Source of the DNA: Flavobacteriales bacterium
Lineage (GTDB): Bacteria > Bacteroidota > Bacteroidia > Flavobacteriales > UA16
Direction: 5' to 3'
DNA length: 9,176 nucleotides
NCBI GenBank assembly: GCA_030831885.1
Contig: JAURKF010000337.1
Coordinates: 1 to 9,176, forward strand
The position numbers and the translations under genes were made by a program. Below the pieces are notes generated by a model. It had not been told where the DNA came from, did no database searches, and saw nothing but the letters and a program-made list of their open reading frames with translations. Positions 1-6,921 of the stretch are shown piece by piece (the first letter of the stretch is position 1; each line of letters opens with the position of its first letter).

Positions 1-274
1 GCATTACTTTGTAAATGGCTAGCTTCACGCAATCGACCGGCGTACCACTGCATGAAAAGGCTGCCTGCACCGGCAGTTCGTATTTAAGCGGATGAAGGCG
101 CAATAGATTATTGATCGTTACCGCGTGCCCCATACCAGATTGTGGCTTATCCGGGGCGACTACCACTACATCGCCGTAGGGCAATACCGCTTGTGTGAGT
201 GACAATATTCCTTTGGAATACACTCCATCATCGTTTGTTACCAGTATAAGCGGTCGTGTTTCCGTGGTCTTCAT
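1..274 (-). CDS. surE: 5'/3'-nucleotidase SurE (N-terminal part, cut by window edge)
   Basis: SurE is a metal-dependent nucleoside monophosphate phosphatase. Reading leftwards from the ATG at 274-272, about 91 codons are open to the window edge with no stop, so the C-terminal part lies outside. The translation shows family signatures: the metal-binding TNDDG motif (N14-D15-D16-G17), VVAPDKPQSGMGHAVT around residues 37-53 with the metal-ligand serine S46, and SGTPVDCVKLA at residues 76-86. An ATG three codons before a family-typical start region (RPLILVTNDDG) makes this start convincing. The gene is divergent from the receiver-phosphatase gene, with a 105-base gap between the starts. A perfect TAnnTTTG box lies just upstream (279-286). 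The family assignment is very firm. The physiological substrate cannot be read from sequence. Confidence 0.95.
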   Translation of the reverse strand, partial: MKTTETRPLILVTNDDGVYSKGILSLTQAVLPYGDVVVVAPDKPQSGMGHAVTINNLLRLHPLKYELPVQAAFSCSGTPVDCVKLAIYKVM

Positions 275-278
275 ATGG

Positions 279-286
279 CAAACATA
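279..286 (-). promoter_or_regulatory. Candidate Bacteroidota -7 box for surE
   Basis: On the minus strand this reads TATGTTTG, a full match to the TAnnTTTG box of Bacteroidota promoters. It ends only four bases before the surE ATG, so a start site about 5-7 bases downstream would fall at or inside the first codon and give a leaderless or nearly leaderless transcript. No clear TTG element is visible 17-23 bases upstream, so the box may be fortuitous. Confidence 0.4.
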
Positions 287-354
287 CTTCATTCGATCCG
301 TTGGACTGAATTCCCATATTTACGGGTCCATGTCACGAATAACCACAATAAGCG

Positions 355-362
355 TAAATTCG
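355..362 (+). promoter_or_regulatory. Weak promoter-like box before the receiver-phosphatase gene
   Basis: TAAATTCG matches seven of eight positions of TAnnTTTG and sits 17 bases before the ATG at 380. No TTG element is seen at a proper distance upstream. It lies in the 105-base divergent gap that must also hold the surE control region. Confidence 0.2.
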
Positions 363-379
363 CCTCATTCTCAGGTTTA

Positions 380-1516
380 ATGATTCGGAAGAAAAAAATT
401 GTCATTGTAGAGGACCATCTAATTATCCAAGAACTCCACAAGCAATATGTGGAAGATTTGGGTCATGAGGTGGTGGCCTGCTTTACCACCGGTGAAGATG
501 CTATCCATTATTTTCAGGATAGTTCGGCTGACCTTGTGCTGATGGATATTCGCCTCGACGATGCCATGGATGGTATTGAAGTGACCAAAAAGATACAGGA
601 ATTGAAGCCTGTTCCGGTTGTTTACATCACGGGTAATACCGAGGATTCCAACTTCCGCAGAGCCATGGAAACATCGATGGCCGGATTCATTTCTAAACCG
701 GTTTCGCAAAGTGAATTGGAAAATGTCATCGATTCGCTGAACGACCTTACCAGCTCGATTATATACGCTGAGAAAATTCAAAAGGCTATCTTCCCTCAGC
801 GCAAAGACTTCGATGCGCTGTTCGAGAATACGATTCATATCAATCGCCCTATGCACATTATTGGGGGCGATTTTCCCTTTTTGCGAAGTTTCCCCGAGAA
901 AGGGCTGGTAGTGGGTGGCTTAGGCGACTGCACCGGTCACGGAATTCCGGCTGCGTTGCTTTCAGTGCTATGTCATGAGATTATTTCAAACATCATTCAG
1001 CGCACCCAAGACTTGCGTGAAGTTGCCCATGAGTTGAACGGATCTTTGATTAATAACCTCGCAAAAATGAACAGCTCTGATGGTGTTAATGATAGTCTGG
1101 ACATGATTATCTTTAAGCTGGATGTAGCTTCCGGTGTTATGCATATCGCAGGATTTAAAATGGGATTCCTGCACTGGAACTCCGCGACTTCCGCAATTGA
1201 TTATCACAAGTTCAAAGGAAAATCGCTTGGAACAACTATTCAGGACGCAGATATTCAGTTGCTGAGCATTCCATTTAGTCCTGATGATCAATTCTTCTTC
1301 TACAGCGATGGTGTTACTGATCAATTTGGGGGGGCACAATCGAAAAAATTGTCAACCAAGGGATTGATGAACGTAATACAAAATGTAATCGGAGAGGCGG
1401 CTGGAAATCGCGAGCGCGAAATCAATTTGTTGTTGCGCAGATGGCAGGGAATGAATACCCAGACCGATGACATGCTTATGCTGGGCATCTCGCCGGCAAG
1501 CCTAATGACCTTTTGA
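380..1516 (+). CDS. Response regulator with SpoIIE/PP2C-type serine phosphatase output
   Basis: The 378-residue protein is an intracellular signalling switch: a receiver domain controlling a protein phosphatase. The receiver spans about residues 5-122 and has the acidic pair E11/D12, phospho-acceptor D56 (VLMDIRL), T84 and K106 (SKP). A helical linker carrying the AEKIQKAIFP motif that opens SpoIIE domains (130-139) leads to the phosphatase at about 150-370. Its metal-binding motifs are intact: GGDF with D164, GDCTGHG with D183, YSDGVTD with D310 and TDDMLMLG with D363/D364. In this family such enzymes usually dephosphorylate STAS anti-anti-sigma factors in partner-switching, but no STAS or anti-sigma gene is in view. 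I chose the ATG at 380 because the receiver begins right there; an in-frame ATG at 275 would add 35 residues without domain character. The gene heads the signalling block, 71 bases before the next gene. The cognate kinase may be the one at 3555-5018 (inference). Confidence 0.93.
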   Translation: MIRKKKIVIVEDHLIIQELHKQYVEDLGHEVVACFTTGEDAIHYFQDSSADLVLMDIRLDDAMDGIEVTKKIQELKPVPVVYITGNTEDSNFRRAMETSMAGFISKPVSQSELENVIDSLNDLTSSIIYAEKIQKAIFPQRKDFDALFENTIHINRPMHIIGGDFPFLRSFPEKGLVVGGLGDCTGHGIPAALLSVLCHEIISNIIQRTQDLREVAHELNGSLINNLAKMNSSDGVNDSLDMIIFKLDVASGVMHIAGFKMGFLHWNSATSAIDYHKFKGKSLGTTIQDADIQLLSIPFSPDDQFFFYSDGVTDQFGGAQSKKLSTKGLMNVIQNVIGEAAGNREREINLLLRRWQGMNTQTDDMLMLGISPASLMTF

Positions 1517-1587
1517 ATTCGGGCGTTTTCATCTTGAAGAAATCAATTTTCTTGCAGTAAATTGCGATAATACAGTCTTTATCAGGA

Positions 1588-3057
1588 ATGAATAGTAACG
1601 AGCAAATTACCCTCATTGATCAGCTGTTAGCATCGAAAGATTTTCACTGGCAGAGGATGCAGGATGCATTGATAGAATTCTCTGCACTTGCACATCCTGC
1701 ATTGTGTTTCATCGACTTACTTCAAAAGAATACTATTATTAGAGTAAAGCACCGTGATATTCTTGATTTGCAGGTGACCTTAACGGATGAAGATTGGGAG
1801 TTCTGTTTTTCACTTGCAGAAGGTCTTCGTCCGGTCGGATCGCAGATGCCGCATTGGATGGTGGAATTGTCGGAAGGTGTTTTTTCGCGCACGACGGCTT
1901 TGGTAGCAAACCCCATACGCGATGAGGATGGATTAACCATTGGTCTGTTGTATGCGTTTTACTCGGAGGGAATTCCGGATGATGTCGTTGCTGCCTATCA
2001 GCGTTTGATTGCATTGAATTGTAGTTCGTTTATTCAGCAATGGCAGTATGGACAGCGTCATCAGCAATTACTAGGTCGATTGCGGAATTCACTCGAATTG
2101 AGTTGTCCGGGGTTTTTGATATTGGATGAAAAGATGAGAGTGGTCGAGAAAGGCTCGATTTACGAAAAGGCTGTTCCTCAACTCTTAATCGGCAACCGAT
2201 TCGAACAACATTTCGCTTGGGATACCCCTTTTCATTTGGAGGATTCAAAACTTACCGAATCCGGTCGACCGAAGCTTAGATTCTATCATGCACTAGAGCT
2301 TAATCAGCGCTATAAATGCACTGTGCAGGCCATAGAGCAGAATTTGTATTTGATTCTTTCCAATCCCGTGATTAATAGTAACCATGCGATGGTGGACTAT
2401 CATTTGACAGCGTCCGATTTTCCATCCCATGACTACATTACCGATTTTGTTTTCCTTCAGACCACCACGTTGCAAAACCTGGAAGAATTGCAACGGGTCA
2501 ATGAAGTTATGATAGGGCGTAACAAGGAGTTGGAAATGATACAAGCAGATTTATTGAGAAATAAAATGTTGATGGAAAACAGGCTTGAAGAACGCAATGA
2601 ACGTGTGGTGCGCTTGTTGAATTTCCCAGAGCAGAATCCTAATCCAGTTTTTGAGATAGATTTCCGTCGTCGATTTATTTGTTTCTCGAACAAAGCCGCG
2701 AAAGGAGCCTTCGGAGAATTGCTCACGTTACCTTATCACGAATTCCTTGCGATGCTTTCTGTGTCACATGAATTTGTCGCAGGGAGTTTGAAGTTTCGCG
2801 TTGAGTTTGATAGCATGAACCGGCACTATGAAGCAGATGCCTCTAGGGTGCCCAATGAGGAGATTGTTCGATTTTATGCACGTGATACGACCGACCAGAG
2901 AATCATCAAAAACCTATTGGCTCGCCAACAGCAAGGGCTTAATCAGCTACTTGCTGTGCTAGAGGCCTTCAATATCGACCGAAAGGAAGCGCTTAACCGC
3001 GCAAACCTGAATGATGTAATGATGGAGGTGCAGAAACATTTGTCGGCAAGAAATTGA
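1588..3057 (+). CDS. GAF-like / HNOBA-like / PAS sensor protein without output domain
   Basis: The 489-residue protein appears soluble: no signal peptide or membrane segment is visible. Residues about 15-150 look GAF-like, ending with a pattern such as NPIRDEDGLTIGLLYAF. Residues about 172-290 resemble the HNOBA (heme NO-binding associated) PAS-like domain, with IGNRFEQHF, a LYLILSNPVI strand and the characteristic LTASDFPSHDYITDFVFL segment (273-290) that runs into a long heptad-like helix (about 290-345). A second PAS-like domain follows (about 340-440, NPNPVFEIDF at 350-359), then a helical tail. No histidine kinase, cyclase, GGDEF or phosphatase domain is present, so it probably signals through protein contacts or dimerization. 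HNOBA domains normally accompany H-NOX proteins, but none is in the window. The gene sits between the two receiver genes, with 71- and 85-base gaps. The HNOBA call is pattern recognition by eye and should be confirmed by profile search. Confidence 0.7.
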   Translation: MNSNEQITLIDQLLASKDFHWQRMQDALIEFSALAHPALCFIDLLQKNTIIRVKHRDILDLQVTLTDEDWEFCFSLAEGLRPVGSQMPHWMVELSEGVFSRTTALVANPIRDEDGLTIGLLYAFYSEGIPDDVVAAYQRLIALNCSSFIQQWQYGQRHQQLLGRLRNSLELSCPGFLILDEKMRVVEKGSIYEKAVPQLLIGNRFEQHFAWDTPFHLEDSKLTESGRPKLRFYHALELNQRYKCTVQAIEQNLYLILSNPVINSNHAMVDYHLTASDFPSHDYITDFVFLQTTTLQNLEELQRVNEVMIGRNKELEMIQADLLRNKMLMENRLEERNERVVRLLNFPEQNPNPVFEIDFRRRFICFSNKAAKGAFGELLTLPYHEFLAMLSVSHEFVAGSLKFRVEFDSMNRHYEADASRVPNEEIVRFYARDTTDQRIIKNLLARQQQGLNQLLAVLEAFNIDRKEALNRANLNDVMMEVQKHLSARN

Positions 3058-3142
3058 TACAGAAATATGATTTTTAGCAGTTTTGTGTGGATGGGATTTC
3101 CCGATTTTAGCCCTCTTATCTTTTATACTGATTGCCCGAATA

Positions 3143-3544
3143 ATGCAGAAAAATGTTGTTGTAATCGTAGATGATGACTTGACCATTCTTGAATTACTGC
3201 GGTTCCAGATTACCGATACCGTAGGTTCTGAATGTGATGTAGAGCTAGCCACTTCAGGAAGCGAAGTCAGCGAATTGTTGGATCAACTTGCGCAGCAACA
3301 GAGAATTGTGCGTGTGCTGGTTACCGATTATTTCCTGGACGACTCAACCGGTCTAGATATTATAGAAAAAGTAAAGAGTCAATTTCCTGATTGTTCGACG
3401 GTACTTCTTACAGGGCAGCACCAACGAGATATTCAATTGGACCTGGACTCGAAAGGAGCTCCGGATCGATATTTCTCGAAACCATGGAACTCGTTTGAAC
3501 TTAAAGCTCATTTGAATAACTTGCTCGCTGATTTAAATCCTTAA
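3143..3544 (+). CDS. Stand-alone response regulator receiver protein
   Basis: This 133-residue protein is a single CheY-like receiver with no output domain. It has the acidic cluster D10-D11-D12, phospho-acceptor D62 (LVTDYFLDD), T90 (LLTGQ) and the invariant K113 (FSKPW). The full set of receiver residues suggests it accepts phosphate from a histidine kinase and acts as a shuttle or by binding a partner. The ATG at 3143 places the receiver's first strand (KNVVVIVDDD) at residue 3. A TTG 60 bases upstream would add a hydrophobic stretch with no family support. The stop lies 10 bases before the histidine kinase start, so the two are almost surely co-transcribed and likely a cognate pair. Confidence 0.92.
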   Translation: MQKNVVVIVDDDLTILELLRFQITDTVGSECDVELATSGSEVSELLDQLAQQQRIVRVLVTDYFLDDSTGLDIIEKVKSQFPDCSTVLLTGQHQRDIQLDLDSKGAPDRYFSKPWNSFELKAHLNNLLADLNP

Positions 3545-3554
3545 TTCAGAGACC

Positions 3555-5018
3555 ATGGTACGCGATGAAGACGAGGAAAATATTGCCAACCTCAGCCGCA
3601 GGAGTGTTTCGAATGAGGAACACCTCAAGAGGCTTGTCAATAATCTGAATCGCGCGGAAGCTATTGCTCATCTGGGAAGCTTTACCTGGTATAAAGGTCT
3701 AATGGAGGCTGAATTTTCTGATAACCTCCTAAAGCTGCTGAGTTTTGATGCAGGGGAAAATAGAGTTTTGGCATTATTTCAAAAGTTTGATCAACCAAAA
3801 CTGATTTTGGCCGCTGTAAAAGAGGCAACTAAATCGAATAATATTGTTAGGTTGGCAAACCTTAAGTTGAAAGATGAATCACGCTATTTTGATCTTGAAG
3901 CACACGTTACCTTTTCTCCCGGTGGTGCTATTGAAGTAGTTTCCGGAATCTTGAAGGAGAATACGCGGTGGGTGCATGTGAATAATCGAGCTGAGGATCA
4001 AAAGAAATTCTATGAAGCCATTCTGAATAATATCCCGGTTGATATCGCAATTTTCAATTACGATCACAAGTATATGTACGTGAATCCGATTGCTGTGCGT
4101 GATCAAGAGGTGCGTGAGTTTCTGCTCGGTAGGGACGATTTTGATTATTGCAAATTCAGAAACATTGATACTACGAAGGCAGAAGCTCGACGTAAAGTTT
4201 TTAATAAGGCACGTGATTCAGGTCAAGTTGTCGAATTTGAGGATTCATCAACAAATGCAGACGGCACAATTAAATATATGCTGCGCCGCTACTTTCCCGT
4301 AATGCATGCCAATGGGAAGTTTGCTTTCATGCTGGGCTATGGAATAGATGTTACCCAAATGAAACAGCAGGAACTTTCCTTGGAGAGATCGCTTCATGAG
4401 AAAGAACTCCTGTTGGGTGAAATTCATCACGGCGTTAAGAATAATCTCACCTTGATTGTTGCACTGCTCGAGATTAATTCTGCACACGAAAAGGATGATC
4501 TGGTAAAAAAGTATTTCAGTGAGATTCGAAATCGTATAAGTGCATTGGCACTGATTTACGACAAGCTGTATCGCTCTGAAGTATTTAACCTTATTAATCT
4601 GAAAGAATACATCGGAGCACTTACGAATTCATTGCAGCAGTCATTCCTTCATGGAAGATTGGATTTGGTGGAGGTTGACGTGGATGAGATATATGTCGAG
4701 AATAAAGTGGCTGTTCCGCTAGCCCTTCTTGTGAATGAATTGCTGAGTAATGCTTTACTGCATGCTGTGCCCAAGGTTGAATTCCCAAAGCTAAAACTAA
4801 CTTTTAAAAGGGAATCCGAAAGCGTGATACGACTAGCTCTAACGGATAATGGACCAGGCTTGCCTGAAATTAGTGATCTGTTGAAGGGGCGTTCATTTGG
4901 ATTCAAATTAGTTAGCCTCTTTTCCCGACAACTCAAAGGCAAATTGAGTGCTTCGAATAATGATGGTCTGCATATCGAAGTCCTATTTGAAAATCTGAAT
5001 CACGAAGTGCGGAATTGA
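3555..5018 (+). CDS. PAS-PAS sensor histidine kinase, HisKA_2 type
   Basis: The 487-residue protein has no membrane segments and is probably a cytoplasmic sensor kinase. A PAS-like domain occupies about residues 30-140 (AHLGSFTWYKG opening). A second PAS domain at about 150-268 ends in the usual IDVTQMKQQE linker. The dimerization and phosphoacceptor region (about 283-360) reads EIHHGVKNNLTLIVALL, a HisKA_2 signature; H292, the second histidine, is the likely phosphorylation site. The ATPase domain (about 385-482) shows an N-box (VNELLSNALLHA, N399), DNGPGLP (D431-G435) and GFKLV (449-453). The family usually reads HHRxKNN, so the glycine at 293 is a small deviation. The gene follows the receiver gene by 10 bases and precedes the thiolase gene by 34. 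Kinases of this type often signal to atypical or stand-alone receivers, which fits the neighbours. The input signal is unknown. Confidence 0.92.
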   Translation: MVRDEDEENIANLSRRSVSNEEHLKRLVNNLNRAEAIAHLGSFTWYKGLMEAEFSDNLLKLLSFDAGENRVLALFQKFDQPKLILAAVKEATKSNNIVRLANLKLKDESRYFDLEAHVTFSPGGAIEVVSGILKENTRWVHVNNRAEDQKKFYEAILNNIPVDIAIFNYDHKYMYVNPIAVRDQEVREFLLGRDDFDYCKFRNIDTTKAEARRKVFNKARDSGQVVEFEDSSTNADGTIKYMLRRYFPVMHANGKFAFMLGYGIDVTQMKQQELSLERSLHEKELLLGEIHHGVKNNLTLIVALLEINSAHEKDDLVKKYFSEIRNRISALALIYDKLYRSEVFNLINLKEYIGALTNSLQQSFLHGRLDLVEVDVDEIYVENKVAVPLALLVNELLSNALLHAVPKVEFPKLKLTFKRESESVIRLALTDNGPGLPEISDLLKGRSFGFKLVSLFSRQLKGKLSASNNDGLHIEVLFENLNHEVRN

Positions 5019-5052
5019 CAATTGCCTTTCATCTTTGCCTAAAATAATTTCG

Positions 5053-6249
5053 ATGAATGCATTTATAGTGGATGGTGTTCGTACGCCCATAGCCAATCTG
5101 AGTGGAAGCTTATCGGCTGTGCGAGCCGATGATTTGGCAGCGCACGTTATTGCGAAGCTTATGGAGCGCCACCCGTCCATCGATACGCGTCAAATTGCCG
5201 ACGTAGTCATGGGATGTGCCAACCAGGCAGGTGAAGACAATCGCAATGTTGCTCGAATGGCCCTTTTGCTTGCCGGTTTGCCCAAAGAGGTTCCGGGTGA
5301 AACCGTAAACAGATTATGCGCATCGGGCATGGCTGCTGCGGTGAATGCTGCAAGAGCTGCGCATGCCGGTGAAGGAGATCTCTTCATAGCGGGTGGTGTA
5401 GAACAAATGACACGTGCACCATGGGTCATATCGAAATCGAGTACCGCATTTGGACGCGATGCCCAGATGTTTGATAGCAGCTTCGGATGGAGATTCATTC
5501 ATCCCAAAATGAAAGAAATGTATGGCACAGAGGCCATGGGAGAAACAGCTGAAAATCTTGCTGAGATGTATGCCATTAATCGTGAGGATCAGGATCGATT
5601 CGCATTATGGTCGCAGCAAAAGGCGGCAGGGGCAGTGGAACGATTATCCATGGAAATTGCAGCAGTGACTATTCCCCAAAAGAAAGGAGATCCATTGGTT
5701 TTTTCTGCCGATGAGTTCGTGAAACCACAAACCAATATGGATGCACTTGCTAAACTGAAACCCGCATTCCGGGCCGGAGGCACCGTTACAGCCGGAAATG
5801 CTTCCGGCTTGAACGATGGTGCGGCGGCCTTATTGATTGCAAGTGAAAGCGGTCTGAAGACTCATCAATTAACACCCCGTGCGCGCATACTGGCTTCTGC
5901 GGTGACCGGAACCGAGCCTCGTATTATGGGCATAGGCCCTGTAGAAGCTACACGACTTGCTTTGAAACGTGCAGGTCTAACCCTTGATCAAATCGACCTT
6001 ATTGAGTTGAATGAAGCGTTTGCAGCTCAAGTATTGGCATGTACACGTCAGCTTGGACTTCGCGATGATGATGAGCGTATTAATCCCAATGGCGGTGCCA
6101 TCGCCCTGGGGCATCCGCTCGGAATGAGCGGAGCCAGATTGCTCAACAGTGCTGCTCTTCAACTGCAGCTCACGGGAAAGCGCTATGCCTTATGCACTAT
6201 GTGCATTGGTGTGGGGCAGGGATATGCTGTGATTATTGAACGAGCGTAA
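5053..6249 (+). CDS. paaJ: 3-oxoadipyl-CoA thiolase (PaaJ/PcaF type)
   Basis: This 398-residue thiolase would cleave 3-oxoadipyl-CoA with CoA to succinyl-CoA and acetyl-CoA, the last step of phenylacetate and beta-ketoadipate catabolism. Catalytic residues are visible: C89 in NRLCASGM, H354 in ALGHPLG and C384 in CIGVGQG. Several stretches favour the PaaJ/PcaF branch over general acetyl-CoA acetyltransferases: the [18 protein letters not shown] segment (53-70), the [30 protein letters not shown] region and the CIGVGQG ending. I chose the ATG at 5053 because the fold begins with [10 protein letters not shown]; a TTG at 5035 would add six residues only. The paaY-like gene follows after 6 bases, so the pair is an operon unit and supports an aromatic-degradation role. 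A broader acyl-CoA thiolase role remains possible; the paaJ/pcaF choice rests on the paaY neighbour. Confidence 0.88.
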   Translation: MNAFIVDGVRTPIANLSGSLSAVRADDLAAHVIAKLMERHPSIDTRQIADVVMGCANQAGEDNRNVARMALLLAGLPKEVPGETVNRLCASGMAAAVNAARAAHAGEGDLFIAGGVEQMTRAPWVISKSSTAFGRDAQMFDSSFGWRFIHPKMKEMYGTEAMGETAENLAEMYAINREDQDRFALWSQQKAAGAVERLSMEIAAVTIPQKKGDPLVFSADEFVKPQTNMDALAKLKPAFRAGGTVTAGNASGLNDGAAALLIASESGLKTHQLTPRARILASAVTGTEPRIMGIGPVEATRLALKRAGLTLDQIDLIELNEAFAAQVLACTRQLGLRDDDERINPNGGAIALGHPLGMSGARLLNSAALQLQLTGKRYALCTMCIGVGQGYAVIIERA

Positions 6250-6255
6250 AAATGT

Positions 6256-6861
6256 ATGGCCAACATCTTTGAGTTTAACGGATACATTCCTGTGGTGCAT
6301 GAAAGTGCTTTCGTGCATCCAAACGCAACTGTTACCGGAAATGTAGTAATTGGCAGAAATGTTTACATCGGCCCGGGTGCTGCCGTACGAGGTGACTGGG
6401 GTGAGATTATTATCGAGGATGGATGCAATGTTCAGGAGAATTGCACCGTACATATGTTTCCGGGAGTTACCGTCGTGTTGCATGAAGGGGCTCATATAGG
6501 ACACGGCGCCATCATACACGGCGCTACAATCGGGCGCAATTGTCTGGTTGGAATGAATGCGGTAATCATGGACCGAGTGGTAGTGGGCGATGAATCGATA
6601 GTGGGTGCACTTGCCTTTGTGGCAGCCGATACAAATATTCCTCCGCGGAGCGTGGTTGTGGGTAATCCTGCGAAGGTCGTCAAGCAGGTGAGTGATGAGA
6701 TGTTGGCCTGGAAAACGGAGGGCACAAGCCTTTATCAGCAGTTGCCGGGTGAATGCAGAGAGTCGCTTCGAGCCGTTGACCCCCTGCGCGAGATACCTGG
6801 TGATAGACGCAAGCAAATTGGCAGCTATTCAACCTGGAACGAACGAAAATCGAATTCCTAG
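6256..6861 (+). CDS. paaY: PaaY-like hexapeptide-repeat protein (gamma-carbonic anhydrase fold)
   Basis: The 201-residue protein has a left-handed beta-helix of hexapeptide repeats (about residues 10-140, such as NATVTGNVVIGRNVYIGPGAAVRGDW). H66 (TVHMF), H83 and H88 (GHGAIIHG) match the three zinc-ligand histidines of the gamma-carbonic anhydrase family. The C-terminal part (GNPAKVVKQVSDEMLAWKTEGTSLYQQL, about 135-162) is typical of PaaY and CaiE. In the phenylacetate pathway, PaaY is a thioesterase thought to relieve dead-end CoA thioesters, which fits a gene 6 bases downstream of a 3-oxoadipyl-CoA thiolase. The ATG at 6256 is preferred; an overlapping ATG at 6252 is out of frame. The family and fold are certain. 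The PaaY name, as against a generic carbonic anhydrase or acetyltransferase-like protein, rests on length, the C-terminal region and the neighbour. Confidence 0.87.
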   Translation: MANIFEFNGYIPVVHESAFVHPNATVTGNVVIGRNVYIGPGAAVRGDWGEIIIEDGCNVQENCTVHMFPGVTVVLHEGAHIGHGAIIHGATIGRNCLVGMNAVIMDRVVVGDESIVGALAFVAADTNIPPRSVVVGNPAKVVKQVSDEMLAWKTEGTSLYQQLPGECRESLRAVDPLREIPGDRRKQIGSYSTWNERKSNS

Positions 6862-6894
6862 GCATTTCATAATCCCGTTTTTCTGAACTTTCAG

Positions 6895-6902
6895 TATGTT
6901 CG
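6895..6902 (+). promoter_or_regulatory. Weak promoter-like box before the tRNA methyltransferase gene
   Basis: TATGTTCG matches seven of eight positions of TAnnTTTG and lies 19 bases before the ATG at 6922, inside the 60-base gap after paaY. A T-rich run at 6878-6882 lies about 12 bases upstream, but no proper TTG is seen. The gene could simply be read through from paaY. Confidence 0.25.
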
Positions 6903-6921
6903 TGCGACCTTAACTGCTGCT

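Noticed and set aside
275..379. Upstream in-frame ATG at 275 that would lengthen the receiver-phosphatase by 35 residues
   Set aside because: The added residues have no domain character, and the receiver's first strand starts right after the ATG at 380. The extension would also fill the divergent promoter gap with surE.
195..380. 61-codon plus-strand open frame
   Set aside because: It lies antisense to the well-supported surE gene and the gap after it, with no recognizable protein features.
1533..1555. AAGAAA/TTTCTT hairpin between the first and second signalling genes
   Set aside because: The stem is short and all A-T rich with no T run after it, so it is not a convincing terminator.
3083..3142. 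TTG start giving the lone receiver a hydrophobic N-terminal extension
   Set aside because: It could look like a membrane leader, but it is a non-ATG start, and the ATG at 3143 gives a standard receiver beginning two residues before strand 1.
5015..5045. TTGACA and TAAAAT resembling a sigma70 promoter before the thiolase
   Set aside because: The spacing is 19 bases, and Bacteroidota do not generally use this promoter type. The start would fall about at the ATG.
5035..5052. TTG start for the thiolase
   Set aside because: It adds only six residues, while the ATG at 5053 places the conserved [10 protein letters not shown] at the expected position.
6190..6816. 208-codon minus-strand open frame
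   Set aside because: It is antisense to the clear PaaY-like gene and has no domain pattern. It is a shadow of the hexapeptide gene's codon use.
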